Shown piece by piece: positions 1-8,528 of a DNA stretch of 64,000 bases. Under the pieces are notes generated by a model. It was not told where the DNA came from. It saw only the letters and a list, made by a program, of their open reading frames with translations, and ran no database searches. The stretch spans positions 148,547-212,546 of the forward strand of contig JAJQIJ010000001.1 in NCBI GenBank assembly GCA_021199275.1, given 5' to 3'. This DNA is from Clostridiales bacterium (GTDB lineage Bacteria > Bacillota > Clostridia > Oscillospirales > Acutalibacteraceae). A program made the translations under genes and the position numbers. The first letter of the stretch is position 1. The number at the start of each line of letters is the position of its first letter.

Positions 1-2
1 TT

Positions 3-1481
3 TCGGAAATTAACAAAATACTCTATATTCAGCAAGAAATATCCAGCATTGCTTTAATCAAAAACGGAGAACTGGTTTTTTGGACACGCATTCCGTTTAT
101 CGATCAACAGAGCCTTTTTGAATGTGAAAAATGGTATGACATCTTTTTGCAGGCCGCCGGCAATCCGGAACCGGAACAATATGCTGTCACCAGTCCGTTT
201 CAGTGTTACATTCCTTTTTATATTGCCCGGGATGAGAATATGATAGGCATACAGGTTCCAATTTATTCGATATCTGATCCGAGTAATTGCTACGGCAATA
301 TTATAGCGGTTCTCAACATAAACAATATCTCAAACGTTATTTCTGAAAATGCGGATTATTTTGACGAAATCGCTTATTATTTTGATGATTTATGTCTGTA
401 TTCATCAAGCGCCGATTCTGATGGAGCGCTTATAACCTCGTCTGAATTTGAGCAGAATAATCAATATATCACTGTAGAAGCACAAACGGTTCTCGGCGGG
501 AAGCTCATTTCGGTTGTTCAGGAAAGCGGGCTGTTCAGTTTATCGTTGGAAAACGTCAGTCTTTTGCTTGCGACGGTGATTGGTATTACAACTCTGATAG
601 TTCTTGCGCTGATTCCGCTTTTGCTGAGGCTTACCAAACCGGTCAAAACACTGAAAAATGCTATGGAAGCAATCGGCGTGGGCGATTTGACTACAAGGGT
701 CAATATTAAGACTGGCGATGAATTTGAAGTTCTCGGCAAGTCCTTGAATCAAATGGCGTCAGAGCTTGAAATGAATTTGAAATTGGCTATCCAGCGGGAC
801 AATGAAAAAAAGGAGCTTGAATATGAGGTGCTTGTTGCGCAGATAAATCCGCATTTCATTTACAACACGCTCAACACGATTAGCTATCTTGCCAAAAAAG
901 AAAGATATAAAGATGTTGAATGTGTGACATATGCGCTGATTGAATTGCTAAAAGACGGAATAAAGCTGTCCGGCGACAAAAACTTTTCTTCTGTCCGTGA
1001 GGAAATAGGCATAATTAACAACTATGTTTATATTCAAAACTACAAATATAATGATATATTCGAGCTTTCCATATCCTGCCCCGACCATCTGCTGAATTGT
1101 ATGATTCCGACATCAATTATTCAGCCTTTGGTTGAAAACGCCCTGTTTCATGGGATTGTTCCACTCGAAAAGAAGGGATTTATAAAAGTCGTCATAGATG
1201 AACTGTTTAAGAATGACAAGAAATATATACGTATTAGTATCAACGATAACGGTGTAGGATTTGAAGAAAATAAACTAAACAAAATTTTGAGCGGGGAACT
1301 GAACGCAGGGAGCCATTCAAGAAATCATGTCGGCGTTCAGAATATTATCAGGCGGCTGTCTCTCCTTTATGGAAACGAGTACAGCTTTAATATATATTCA
1401 CAGCCGAGGCATGGAACCGAAGCTGTTTGTGTCATTCCATTTAAAGAGAAATGCAACGAACAGGAGAAATTTTCTTTTTAG
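3..1481 (+). CDS. Sensor histidine kinase, YesM/LytS-like (5' end cut by window)
   Basis: The reading frame is already open at the window edge, so the true start lies upstream; 492 codons are visible. An extracellular sensing region is followed by a membrane segment near bases 560-620 (LLLATVIGITTLIVLALIPLL), then a HAMP-like linker (KPVKTLKNAMEAIGVGDLTTR). Next comes the His_kinase H-box of the YesM family with the phospho-acceptor His in NPHFIYNTLN. A C-terminal HATPase_c domain shows the N box (QPLVENALFHG) and G box (DNGVGF). YesM kinases normally pair with an AraC-type YesN regulator and control nearby sugar-uptake genes. No such regulator follows here, so it is probably upstream, outside the window. 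Role in sensing carbohydrate for the ABC importer that follows is inferred from position. Confidence 0.9.
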   Translation, partial: SEINKILYIQQEISSIALIKNGELVFWTRIPFIDQQSLFECEKWYDIFLQAAGNPEPEQYAVTSPFQCYIPFYIARDENMIGIQVPIYSISDPSNCYGNIIAVLNINNISNVISENADYFDEIAYYFDDLCLYSSSADSDGALITSSEFEQNNQYITVEAQTVLGGKLISVVQESGLFSLSLENVSLLLATVIGITTLIVLALIPLLLRLTKPVKTLKNAMEAIGVGDLTTRVNIKTGDEFEVLGKSLNQMASELEMNLKLAIQRDNEKKELEYEVLVAQINPHFIYNTLNTISYLAKKERYKDVECVTYALIELLKDGIKLSGDKNFSSVREEIGIINNYVYIQNYKYNDIFELSISCPDHLLNCMIPTSIIQPLVENALFHGIVPLEKKGFIKVVIDELFKNDKKYIRISINDNGVGFEENKLNKILSGELNAGSHSRNHVGVQNIIRRLSLLYGNEYSFNIYSQPRHGTEAVCVIPFKEKCNEQEKFSF

Positions 1482-1616
1482 TGACCTTCCTTGCTCGGGG
1501 GGGGGACAGTATCTATTACAGCTCTCCGCACGCAAATGCTTAATTTCACCTCTTTTTCTAAGTCTCTCAGTGTATAGAAATTTGCAAATTTAAATATTTT
1601 TGCAGTTTTTGCCTTG

Positions 1617-1659
1617 AAAACGTCGGGATTTGCCGCTAAAAGCGGAGCACCGGCGTTTT
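1617..1659 (+). terminator. Probable terminator after the sensor kinase
   Basis: A branched hairpin: outer arms AAAACGTCGG (1617-1626) and CCGGCGTTTT (1650-1659) pair with one G-U, and an inner CCGCT/AGCGG stem sits at 1633-1645. It lies about 135 bases past the kinase stop. The T-run is short, so termination is likely but not certain. Confidence 0.5.
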
Positions 1660-1994
1660 CTCATATGTTTTTGTTCAAGACAGGCGGAATTCGCAAACGG
1701 GACAGTGCATGCCGATTTTTATGAAAGCGTCAAATTGCAGCATAATAAACACAGACGGCGCAGCTTCGCCGTACCTTGTTTTGTGAACAGAACGACGCCG
1801 AATTCGCAGCACATGACTTTGTAATTTTTGACGCGTCATATGTTCAATAGTGAAAGACCATAAGAACCTTTAGTAGGGCAAAAGGCACATATTTATGCTT
1901 TGAGGCGCAAAAAAATTAGCAAAAATGTCTAATAATAATGCTTTTTTAAACAAAATAGTTGTTTTATCTAGTTTTTTTGGTTTTTTCATTTTGG
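1660..1994. other. Non-coding stretch before the sugar importer
   Basis: No convincing gene is seen. A 64-codon frame at 1630-1824 has no ribosome site and no recognisable product. The part from about 1900 on is very AT-rich, as expected for an upstream regulatory region. Confidence 0.5.
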
Positions 1995-2035
1995 TACAAT
2001 TGAGGTATCCTGACGGAGGAAAGTATCCTGACGGA
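1995..2035 (+). promoter_or_regulatory. Leader of the ABC importer: -10-like box and duplicated 13-mer
   Basis: TACAAT at 1995-2000, preceded by TGG, could be an extended -10 box; no good -35 is seen. Just after it the 13-mer GTATCCTGACGGA occurs twice, at 2005-2017 and 2023-2035 (period 18). Both copies lie between the putative promoter and the ribosome site (GGAGGA) of the binding-protein gene. They may be a slippage duplication or an operator-like repeat. Confidence 0.35.
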
Positions 2036-2060
2036 AAAATTTTAGTTGGAGGAAAAGAAA

Positions 2061-3347
2061 ATGAAAAAGATTCTAAGTATCCTGTTGGCTGCAATGCTGG
2101 TTGTCGGATGTTTCGCAGGCTGTTCAAGCGGTGGCTCTGATGAAGAAACCTCAAACACAGATACAAGTACGCTCACAGGCACGTTGGTTATTTGGAAGTG
2201 GACGGCGGAACCCGAAATCATTGAGGCCTACGAAGAGTCGCATCCAGGCGTGGAAATTGAAGAAGTCATTGTTGATTCGGGCGATTATCTCAGCAAGATT
2301 TCAACAACAATCGCTTCCGGTGGTACGCTTCCGGACATTCTCTATGGGGAAATTCTCTCAAGAGGTCAGATTTTTTCCATGGATATTCTTGAGGACTTGA
2401 GCGAAGACCCCTATAACATTGATCTGTCCCTTGTTGACGAGAGTGTTGTCAACACCATGTATGACGATGAGGGCAGAGTTTTAGGCGTTGAAGTTGCCGT
2501 CAATCCGGCCGGTCTTGCTTATGACCGCAGTCTCGCAGAGGAATATCTGGGCGTTTCCGAGCCTGAAGATGTTTCGGCGCTTTTCACTGACTGGGACACG
2601 GTTTTGAAAATCGGCAAAGACATTGTTTCCGAGAGCAACGGAGAGGTGACACTGTTCACTTCGCTTGGCGAGCTCTATTATATCTTTGATGGTCAAAGCT
2701 CCGATGCCCGCATATCCGGCACAACAATAAACAGCTCGGTTGTATCCGACCTTTTCACGCAGATTGCAAAGTTCAGAGACGCGGGCGTTGTCAGCAAAAT
2801 TGAACAGTGGACTCCGTCATGGTATGCGTCATTCGGTACAGAGGCTTCTCTTCTTATCGCACTTCCCTCATACGGCGTTGCCAACTGGCTTGCGCCCAAC
2901 GAGGAGGACGGTGAAGCCGACTGGGGTCTGATTGTTCCTCCCGGCGGCGGATTTAACTGGGGCGGCACATCTGTTTCCATTACAAAAGACAGTACGAACA
3001 AAGAATTGGCTTGGGATTTTATTCAGTGGTATGCGTTTGGTGAAGGCGCTGATATAAGAGCCGAGCAGGAGGAAACCGTCAGTGCGGCCGGCTATTATAC
3101 CGAGGAGCGTGTCAGCTCGGGCAGCAGCGATCTATTCTCGGGGCAGAATATTACAGATGTTTTTATTAGCGAAATTCTTCCTACAGTCGAAACAAGAACA
3201 ACAACTGCTTACGATTACGCGGACATCTGTGCCATTGAAACAGTCCTTTCACAGATGAATTCCGATTACAGCTTCACAGCGGAAGATGCAACAAATTATT
3301 ATATTCAGCTGATGCAGGAGCAGGCGGAAGAGCTTACGGTAGCTTAA
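2061..3347 (+). CDS. ABC transporter extracellular solute-binding lipoprotein (sugar)
   Basis: A 428-residue family-1 (SBP_bac_1-like) binding protein that would capture an oligosaccharide outside the membrane and deliver it to the two permeases downstream. The start is ATG 2061, with GGAGGA 7-12 bases upstream; an in-frame TTG at 2046 lies inside the ribosome site and is rejected. The N-terminus is a lipoprotein signal (MKKILSILLAAMLVVG) with two candidate lipidated cysteines, C17 and C21 (GCFAGC), then a Ser/Gly/acidic linker. The body has features typical of the family, such as LVIWKWTAEPEI near residue 46 and the GEADWGLIVPPGGG segment. The hairpin after its stop is the usual device for making more binding protein than permease. 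Substrate is unproven; neighbouring beta-glycosidases suggest beta-linked gluco- or manno-oligosaccharides. Confidence 0.92.
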   Translation: MKKILSILLAAMLVVGCFAGCSSGGSDEETSNTDTSTLTGTLVIWKWTAEPEIIEAYEESHPGVEIEEVIVDSGDYLSKISTTIASGGTLPDILYGEILSRGQIFSMDILEDLSEDPYNIDLSLVDESVVNTMYDDEGRVLGVEVAVNPAGLAYDRSLAEEYLGVSEPEDVSALFTDWDTVLKIGKDIVSESNGEVTLFTSLGELYYIFDGQSSDARISGTTINSSVVSDLFTQIAKFRDAGVVSKIEQWTPSWYASFGTEASLLIALPSYGVANWLAPNEEDGEADWGLIVPPGGGFNWGGTSVSITKDSTNKELAWDFIQWYAFGEGADIRAEQEETVSAAGYYTEERVSSGSSDLFSGQNITDVFISEILPTVETRTTTAYDYADICAIETVLSQMNSDYSFTAEDATNYYIQLMQEQAEELTVA

Positions 3348-3361
3348 ATGATTAAAACGGT

Positions 3362-3386
3362 GAGGGGCGAATCCTTTTCGCTCCTC
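3362..3386 (+). promoter_or_regulatory. Intercistronic hairpin after the binding-protein gene
   Basis: GAGGGGCGAA (3362-3371) pairs with TTCGCTCCTC (3377-3386) with one G-U. It sits between the binding-protein stop and the permease start. No strong T-run follows, so it more likely protects the upstream message or attenuates partially than terminates fully. Confidence 0.55.
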
Positions 3387-3410
3387 CGTCTATTATTAAG
3401 GTGGTTTTCC

Positions 3411-4361
3411 ATGAAAAAGAAAAAAAAACGAAGGCTGAATGATCATACCGGTGCAGTCCTTTTCTTTTTGGCTCCGTTTACGATACTTTTTATAATATTC
3501 GGATTATATCCGATGCTTTCTTCTCTGCAAATTAGTTTGACAGATTGGACTTTCGGAAGCGAAGCCAACTTTATCGGCCTTGAAAACTATAAAAATCTGA
3601 TTTTTAACGACCCCTTGTTTTGGAAATCTGTTTTAAACACCCTGATTCTCATGGCGCTGTATATTCCGCTTTCACTTGTGGTAGCTTTGCTTCTTGCAAA
3701 CCTGATTTTTCAGAAGCATACGAAATTCAAACGCTTTTTTCAGGTGGCATTTTTCCTGCCCAATGTAACCACAACCGTTGCGATTGGTCTGATTTTTGCA
3801 CTCATTTTCGATTGGCAAACGGGGTTTATTAACAGTACGCTTTTGAAATGGGGCGTGATTGATGAGGCAATCAACTGGCTCGGGCAGCCCGACACTGCAA
3901 GAAGCGTCACGGGGCTTATGCTCTTTTGGGCATATTTCGGCTACTGCATTGTTTTTTACCTTGCCGGAATGGCGGGAATTTCCGAGGACCTTTATGAAGC
4001 CGCAATGATAGACGGCGCGGGACGCTGGAAACTGCTGACCAAAATAACTCTGCCAAACCTTCGTTCCACGACATCTTTCTTACTTATGACCAGCTTTATA
4101 TCAGGCAGCCAGGTTATGGCGGAGCCGCAGCTTCTTCTTAACGGCTGGGCTTCGGTAGGGCAAGTGGTCGGTGGGCCCGAACGTTCCTGCTTAACGGTTG
4201 TCTGGTATCTGTATGACGTTGCTTTTGGCAACGGCACGACGCTCAGATATGGCAAAGGCGCCGCTATCGGCTACCTTTCATTTATTTTAGTAATGCTTGT
4301 GGTATTCATGTGGAGAAGAGTGCAAGCGGTTCTTGCTAAGCGCAGAGGTGATATAGACTGA
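3411..4361 (+). CDS. ABC sugar transporter permease (MalF/UgpA-like)
   Basis: Inner-membrane permease of the CUT1 sugar importer, 316 residues. The start is ATG 3411, preceded by AAGGTGG; an in-frame upstream ATG at 3348 would place the intercistronic hairpin inside the gene and has no ribosome site. A basic N-terminus (MKKKKKRR) is followed by about six hydrophobic segments. The cytoplasmic EAA loop that contacts the ATPase is visible as YEAAMIDGAGRWKLLTKITLP (split here as EAAMIDGAG then ITLP). The stop codon TGA shares one base with the start of the next gene, which implies translational coupling. The ATPase partner is probably the MsmX/UgpC-type gene at 13296. Confidence 0.93.
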   Translation: MKKKKKRRLNDHTGAVLFFLAPFTILFIIFGLYPMLSSLQISLTDWTFGSEANFIGLENYKNLIFNDPLFWKSVLNTLILMALYIPLSLVVALLLANLIFQKHTKFKRFFQVAFFLPNVTTTVAIGLIFALIFDWQTGFINSTLLKWGVIDEAINWLGQPDTARSVTGLMLFWAYFGYCIVFYLAGMAGISEDLYEAAMIDGAGRWKLLTKITLPNLRSTTSFLLMTSFISGSQVMAEPQLLLNGWASVGQVVGGPERSCLTVVWYLYDVAFGNGTTLRYGKGAAIGYLSFILVMLVVFMWRRVQAVLAKRRGDID

Positions 4362-5185
4362 TGAAAAAAATAAAATTAAAAAAGGGATGGGGAACCACAA
4401 TATTTCTTTTTGTTTTAGCTGCGTTCACGATATTGCCGTACTACATCATGATTTGCATGGGGACGCATACAAACGCCGAGCTCTTTCGAGGCGTTACGAT
4501 GTTTCCCGGCTGCGCTCTGTGGGATAATTTGAAAACGGTCGCATCTTCCTCTATGGGACGCTTTTACATTAACAGCCTGATTGCGTCAACGGTAGCGACT
4601 TTTGTGGGCACAATGACCAGCGCGATGGCAGGCTTCGCCCTTTCAAAATACCGTTTTAAAGGCAGGGAGTTTTACATAAATGCTATCATGGTCCTGCTCA
4701 TGGTTCCCTCACAAATCAGCCTTATTGCTTATGTTGTTGAAATGCGTGAGATGGGGCTTATGAACACACTTTGGCCGGTTATCATTCCGTTTTCTTACAG
4801 TGCTTTCGGAGTTTATTGGATGAAACAAAGCATTGACGGGTCAGTTCCGAACGAGGTCATTGAAAGTGCAAGAATCGACGGAGCTTCCGAAGGCCGCTTA
4901 TTCTTTTCAATTGTTATTCCTTATATCAGGCCGGCTATTGTCACAATAGCGCTTCTTCTTTTCCTATGGTCATGGAACAGCTATTTACTGCCGCTCATTA
5001 CCATTAACGACATGGACTGGTATACGGTTCCCCTTGGCGTTGCAATGCTCAACGGAATGTACACAACCGACTATGCCGCAAAAATACTTGCGCTGACCGT
5101 CGGCACTTTCCCGCTGATTATTATGTTTATTTTTGGTTCAAAATATTTCCTGCGCGGTCTTACCGGCGGCGATATCAAAGGTTAG
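4361..5185 (+). CDS. ABC sugar transporter permease (MalG/UgpE-like)
   Basis: Second permease of the importer, 274 residues, with its ATG overlapping the previous stop by one base. It has about six membrane spans and the EAA loop (ESARIDGASEGRLF, followed by IVIPYIRPA). This form, ending in a short FLRGLTGGDIKG tail, is typical of the MalG/UgpE half of CUT1 transporters. It would pair one-to-one with the upstream permease to form the translocation channel. Length and architecture are normal for the family. Confidence 0.93.
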   Translation: MKKIKLKKGWGTTIFLFVLAAFTILPYYIMICMGTHTNAELFRGVTMFPGCALWDNLKTVASSSMGRFYINSLIASTVATFVGTMTSAMAGFALSKYRFKGREFYINAIMVLLMVPSQISLIAYVVEMREMGLMNTLWPVIIPFSYSAFGVYWMKQSIDGSVPNEVIESARIDGASEGRLFFSIVIPYIRPAIVTIALLLFLWSWNSYLLPLITINDMDWYTVPLGVAMLNGMYTTDYAAKILALTVGTFPLIIMFIFGSKYFLRGLTGGDIKG

Positions 5186-5193
5186 CCTGAAAT

Positions 5194-6345
5194 ATGAACG
5201 CAATTCTTCTGTTTATATTTCTTCTCTTTATCGGCATTGGGCTCCCTGATTCTATTTTGGGAGCCGCGTGGCCGTACATGAGCGAAGATTTTGATGTAAA
5301 TGTCGGCGACGCGGGCGTTATTTCAATTATGATTTCTGTCGGAATCATTTTAGCCAGTCTTTACGTAAGCAGACTGAAGAAAAGAATGAGCTTTTCCTTG
5401 CTGTCCAAGCTGGGTCTGCTGCTCATGAGCATCGCTCTTGCGCTGTCTGCCGTGGCTGACAATATTTATGTTATCGCATTTTGCTCTCTGCCATTGGGCT
5501 TTGGCAGCGGAATTCTCCAGACAACCTGCAATGAGTATGTATCAAATCACTATGAATCAAAGCATATGTGCTGGCTTCACGGCGCATGGGGAATCGGAGC
5601 GGTTACAGGTACTGCATTGATTTCTTATATGGCGGAAACAGTGCTCTCGTGGAGAACGGGATATTGCATAGTTGCCTTGCTTGAAATCTTTGCCTTTATC
5701 GGAGCTTTTTTTGCGTTCAGGAATAAACCTGCGCTTTCCCGCGTTAAACAAACTCAAACAAACGGTATGTTTAAGCTGACCCTGAAAGAAATGCGGACAA
5801 AAATATTTGTGGTTTTCCAGTATTTTCTTTATTGTTCTATGGAAAATTCGGTCATGCTTTGGGGCGCCAGTTATTTGATTGCAGCGAAAGGCTTTGAAGC
5901 TGATGTTGCCGCTAAAACCATATCTCTGTATTTTTGCGGTGTTACCTTTGGGCGCTTCGGCAGCGGACTTTTACTTGCAAAAATAAAAGCGCATACGTTT
6001 GTTCGCGCTTGCGTGGCAGGATGCACTGCTGGGTGTGTTGTCCTTCTTGTTGGAACCTCCGTGCCGGTTACAGCTATTGCGTTATTGTTTTTAGGCTGCG
6101 TGATGTCTCCGCTTTATCCTACGCTTCTTTACGCAACGCCGAAATATTTCCCGAATGAAGACCACACGGCGCTTATGGGAATCCAAGTGGCAAGCGCCTA
6201 TCTGGGCATTCTTTTCATACCTGCTTTGTTGGGCAAGCTTTTTGAAAAAACCACGTTTGTAATTTTCCCAGCTGTTATTGCAGCTGCTATGTGCGGCGTT
6301 CTGGTGTGCGCTTCTATACTCAGAAATAAAATTATTAAGGAATAG
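5194..6345 (+). CDS. MFS transporter, probable sugar permease
   Basis: A 383-residue Major Facilitator Superfamily protein with about 12 hydrophobic segments in two halves. The first half has a short basic loop between spans 2 and 3 (SRLKKRMS), the usual MFS signature position. It lacks any extracytoplasmic domain. The start ATG 5194 is 8 bases after the permease stop and has only a poor ribosome site, so it may be translated by coupling. Placed between the ABC permeases and a GH1 enzyme, it probably moves a mono- or disaccharide across the membrane, in or out. Its relatives include FucP-like and YfkF-like carriers; substrate cannot be read from sequence. Confidence 0.82.
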   Translation: MNAILLFIFLLFIGIGLPDSILGAAWPYMSEDFDVNVGDAGVISIMISVGIILASLYVSRLKKRMSFSLLSKLGLLLMSIALALSAVADNIYVIAFCSLPLGFGSGILQTTCNEYVSNHYESKHMCWLHGAWGIGAVTGTALISYMAETVLSWRTGYCIVALLEIFAFIGAFFAFRNKPALSRVKQTQTNGMFKLTLKEMRTKIFVVFQYFLYCSMENSVMLWGASYLIAAKGFEADVAAKTISLYFCGVTFGRFGSGLLLAKIKAHTFVRACVAGCTAGCVVLLVGTSVPVTAIALLFLGCVMSPLYPTLLYATPKYFPNEDHTALMGIQVASAYLGILFIPALLGKLFEKTTFVIFPAVIAAAMCGVLVCASILRNKIIKE

Positions 6346-6360
6346 ATAGGGGGAAGGGTG

Positions 6361-7719
6361 ATGTTTCCAAAAGACTTTGTGTGGGGATGCGCAAGCTCCG
6401 CTTATCAGATAGAGGGAGCTGCTTATGAGAACGGTAAAGGACTTTCTGTTTGGGATGAGTTTTGCAGACAGGAGGGCAGGATTTTTGAAGGGCACAGCGG
6501 AGATGTAGCCTGTGACCATTACCATCGTTTCAGGCAGGATATACAAATAATGCGCGAAATGGGTATAAAAGCATATAGATTTTCAATTTCTTGGACAAGA
6601 GTACTTCCTGATGGAACAGGAAGAATAGAGCCTAAAGGTATGGAATTTTACAATGCGCTTGTTGATGAGCTCCTTGCAAACGGTATTGAACCGTATGTTA
6701 CGATTTTTTGCTGGGACTATCCGGCGGCGCTTCAAAGACGCGGCGGTTGGCTCAATCCCAAAAGTCCAGAGTGGTTTGAAGACTATGTTCGGGCTGTACT
6801 TGGCGGCTTCGGAGGAAAAGTCAAAAACTATATGACCATAAATGAACCAGAAATGATTTTTGGCAATTCTTTTTGGCAAACAAACAACGCTCCCGGCATA
6901 AAAATGCCCGAACGTGATATTGTCAGAATGATTCATAACCTTCTTATTGCCCATGGTAAGGCGGTCAAGCTTATCAGAAAGATGTGTCCCGAAGCAAAAG
7001 TCGGTGTAGTTCTTTGCTCCGACCCCGTAGTGCCTACGGGCGAGAGCCCCATAGAAATCGAGAGCGCGAAAAAATTCTATTTCAGAGGGGGTGACACACC
7101 GGACGAGGTATTTATGGGACTTGCATGGTATGCAGATCCCATGGTTCACGGTACATACCCTGCCGACGCGCTTCAAAAATATGAAAAATATTTGCCGCTC
7201 TCTTGGTGTGAAGATATGAAAACCATTTGTCAGCCACTTGACTATATGGGTCAGAACATTTACACAGGCGTCAGAGTCGCAGTTAATGAGAAAACCGGCA
7301 AATCCGAGGCTTTAAAAAACCCTGTCGGCTTTGCGCATAATGCTTTGGGCTGGACGATTATTCCCGAATGTCTCTACTGGGGTGCCAGATTCTTATCGGA
7401 TTACTACAACCTTCCGGTTGTGATTACCGAAAACGGCATGGCCTGTCACGACTGCGTTTCGCTTGACGGAAAAGTCCACGATTCAAACAGGACTGACTAT
7501 ATTAATCGGCATTTGCTTGGACTTAAACGCGCTGTAGAGGAAAACATTCCCATTAAGGGATATTTCTATTGGTCTTTACTCGACAGCTTTGAGTGGAGCA
7601 GCGGATATAGTCAAAGATTCGGACTTGTCTACGTGGATTACCAAACGCAGAAAAGAATAAGAAAGGACTCCTCTTACCGGTATCAAAAGGTGATTGAAAC
7701 AAACGGCGAAATTTTGTAA
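6361..7719 (+). CDS. Glycoside hydrolase family 1 beta-glycosidase
   Basis: A 452-residue cytoplasmic GH1 enzyme (no signal peptide) that would hydrolyse aryl- or oligo-beta-glycosides. It starts MFPKDFVWG as GH1 enzymes do. The acid/base is E162 in TINEPE and the nucleophile is E357 in ITENGM; the C-terminal SLLDSFEWSSGY motif for subsite -1 is intact. ATG 6361 is preferred over the GTG at 6358 because it follows the ribosome site directly. One oddity: the usual HWDLP-type motif reads CWDYP at about 117-121, replacing the His that normally contacts glucose O3 with Cys, so specificity may be altered. It lies in the importer operon, consistent with intracellular cleavage of the imported sugar. 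Confidence 0.93.
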   Translation: MFPKDFVWGCASSAYQIEGAAYENGKGLSVWDEFCRQEGRIFEGHSGDVACDHYHRFRQDIQIMREMGIKAYRFSISWTRVLPDGTGRIEPKGMEFYNALVDELLANGIEPYVTIFCWDYPAALQRRGGWLNPKSPEWFEDYVRAVLGGFGGKVKNYMTINEPEMIFGNSFWQTNNAPGIKMPERDIVRMIHNLLIAHGKAVKLIRKMCPEAKVGVVLCSDPVVPTGESPIEIESAKKFYFRGGDTPDEVFMGLAWYADPMVHGTYPADALQKYEKYLPLSWCEDMKTICQPLDYMGQNIYTGVRVAVNEKTGKSEALKNPVGFAHNALGWTIIPECLYWGARFLSDYYNLPVVITENGMACHDCVSLDGKVHDSNRTDYINRHLLGLKRAVEENIPIKGYFYWSLLDSFEWSSGYSQRFGLVYVDYQTQKRIRKDSSYRYQKVIETNGEIL

Positions 7720-7731
7720 AGAGGGTAATTT

Positions 7732-8528
7732 ATGAGAGGTTTTCTCGATAGGCTGACGCTTTCAAACGAAAATGAGAACAGGTGTGCTTCAAGTTTTGAT
7801 AAAACAGGCGGAAACAGAGATTTTGTCACGATTTCGAGGCAAATTTGGATTTGTATTATTATGTCGATTACGAAATCTGCGTGAATTTGCCGCCGGTCAG
7901 CATGAATTTTCATTGTCTTTGGAGAAGGAAGAAAAGGCCGAAAGGGAACGTGCTTGTTCAGTGGGACAATATCAACGACTTCAAAAACATCAGCGACGCT
8001 CAAAACTATGTTTTGCTTGACGCTGAGGGCACAGGTACATATATTGGCTGCAACATTAGTATAGATCACACCTCGCCAATGAAACAGTATCCATGGTTTG
8101 GCGAGGAAGACGACATGATATTTATCGACTCAGACGAGTTTTTGCCGCGGCTTCACGGCACGGGAACAGAGGATTATTTCTGCGCTGCATGGGGATTTCC
8201 GAGCGGAAAATATGGCGCTCTCTTTCACGGCATTTCTCTTGCGGAGCCGGTGAACAACTTCAAAAATAAGGATGTGTGGTCAGATTGCGCGGGGAACGAA
8301 TCCTCTTTGACATACAGCGGGAAATGGACGTTTTACCGTCTGCACCTTGCAGACCCTATCTATCATGGAAGCGATTTCGCCTTAACGGCTTCTTGGTATC
8401 AGAAAGAGCCGCATAAAGCGTTTTGCGTTCCGCCCGGAGCTGAGAGAATGCCCCGGGCTACAAGTAAGAGTCTTGAAAAATATAAGGCTAAGATAACGTC
8501 TCGGCGTTTCGGAGAAAAAAATACATGA
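7732..8528 (+). pseudogene. GH172 (DUF2961) gene, internally deleted and frameshifted
   Basis: Two parts of one DUF2961/GH172 protein are visible in different frames. From ATG 7732, with its own ribosome site, comes the family N-terminus with SSFDKTGGNRDF, in a frame that stops at about 7884. From about 7848, in another frame, come the later motifs LYYYVDYE, NFHCLWRR, the WFGEEDDMIFID loop and HGTGTEDYFCAAWG, running to the stop at 8528. The central stretch that normally joins them (GPG...HIW, the strand with the PMPF motif; roughly 100 or more residues) is missing. Complete family members are about 350 residues and act on fructofuranosyl or arabinofuranosyl linkages. This copy cannot make an intact enzyme. 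Its stop overlaps the next start (ATGA). Confidence 0.85.

Noticed and set aside
1719..1733. Catabolite-control (cre) site ATGAAAGCGTCAAAT
   Set aside because: It misses several conserved positions of the cre consensus and is about 260 bases from the likely promoter.
1630..1824. 64-codon frame between the kinase and the importer
   Set aside because: No ribosome site, no recognisable product, and it overlaps the hairpin at 1617-1659.
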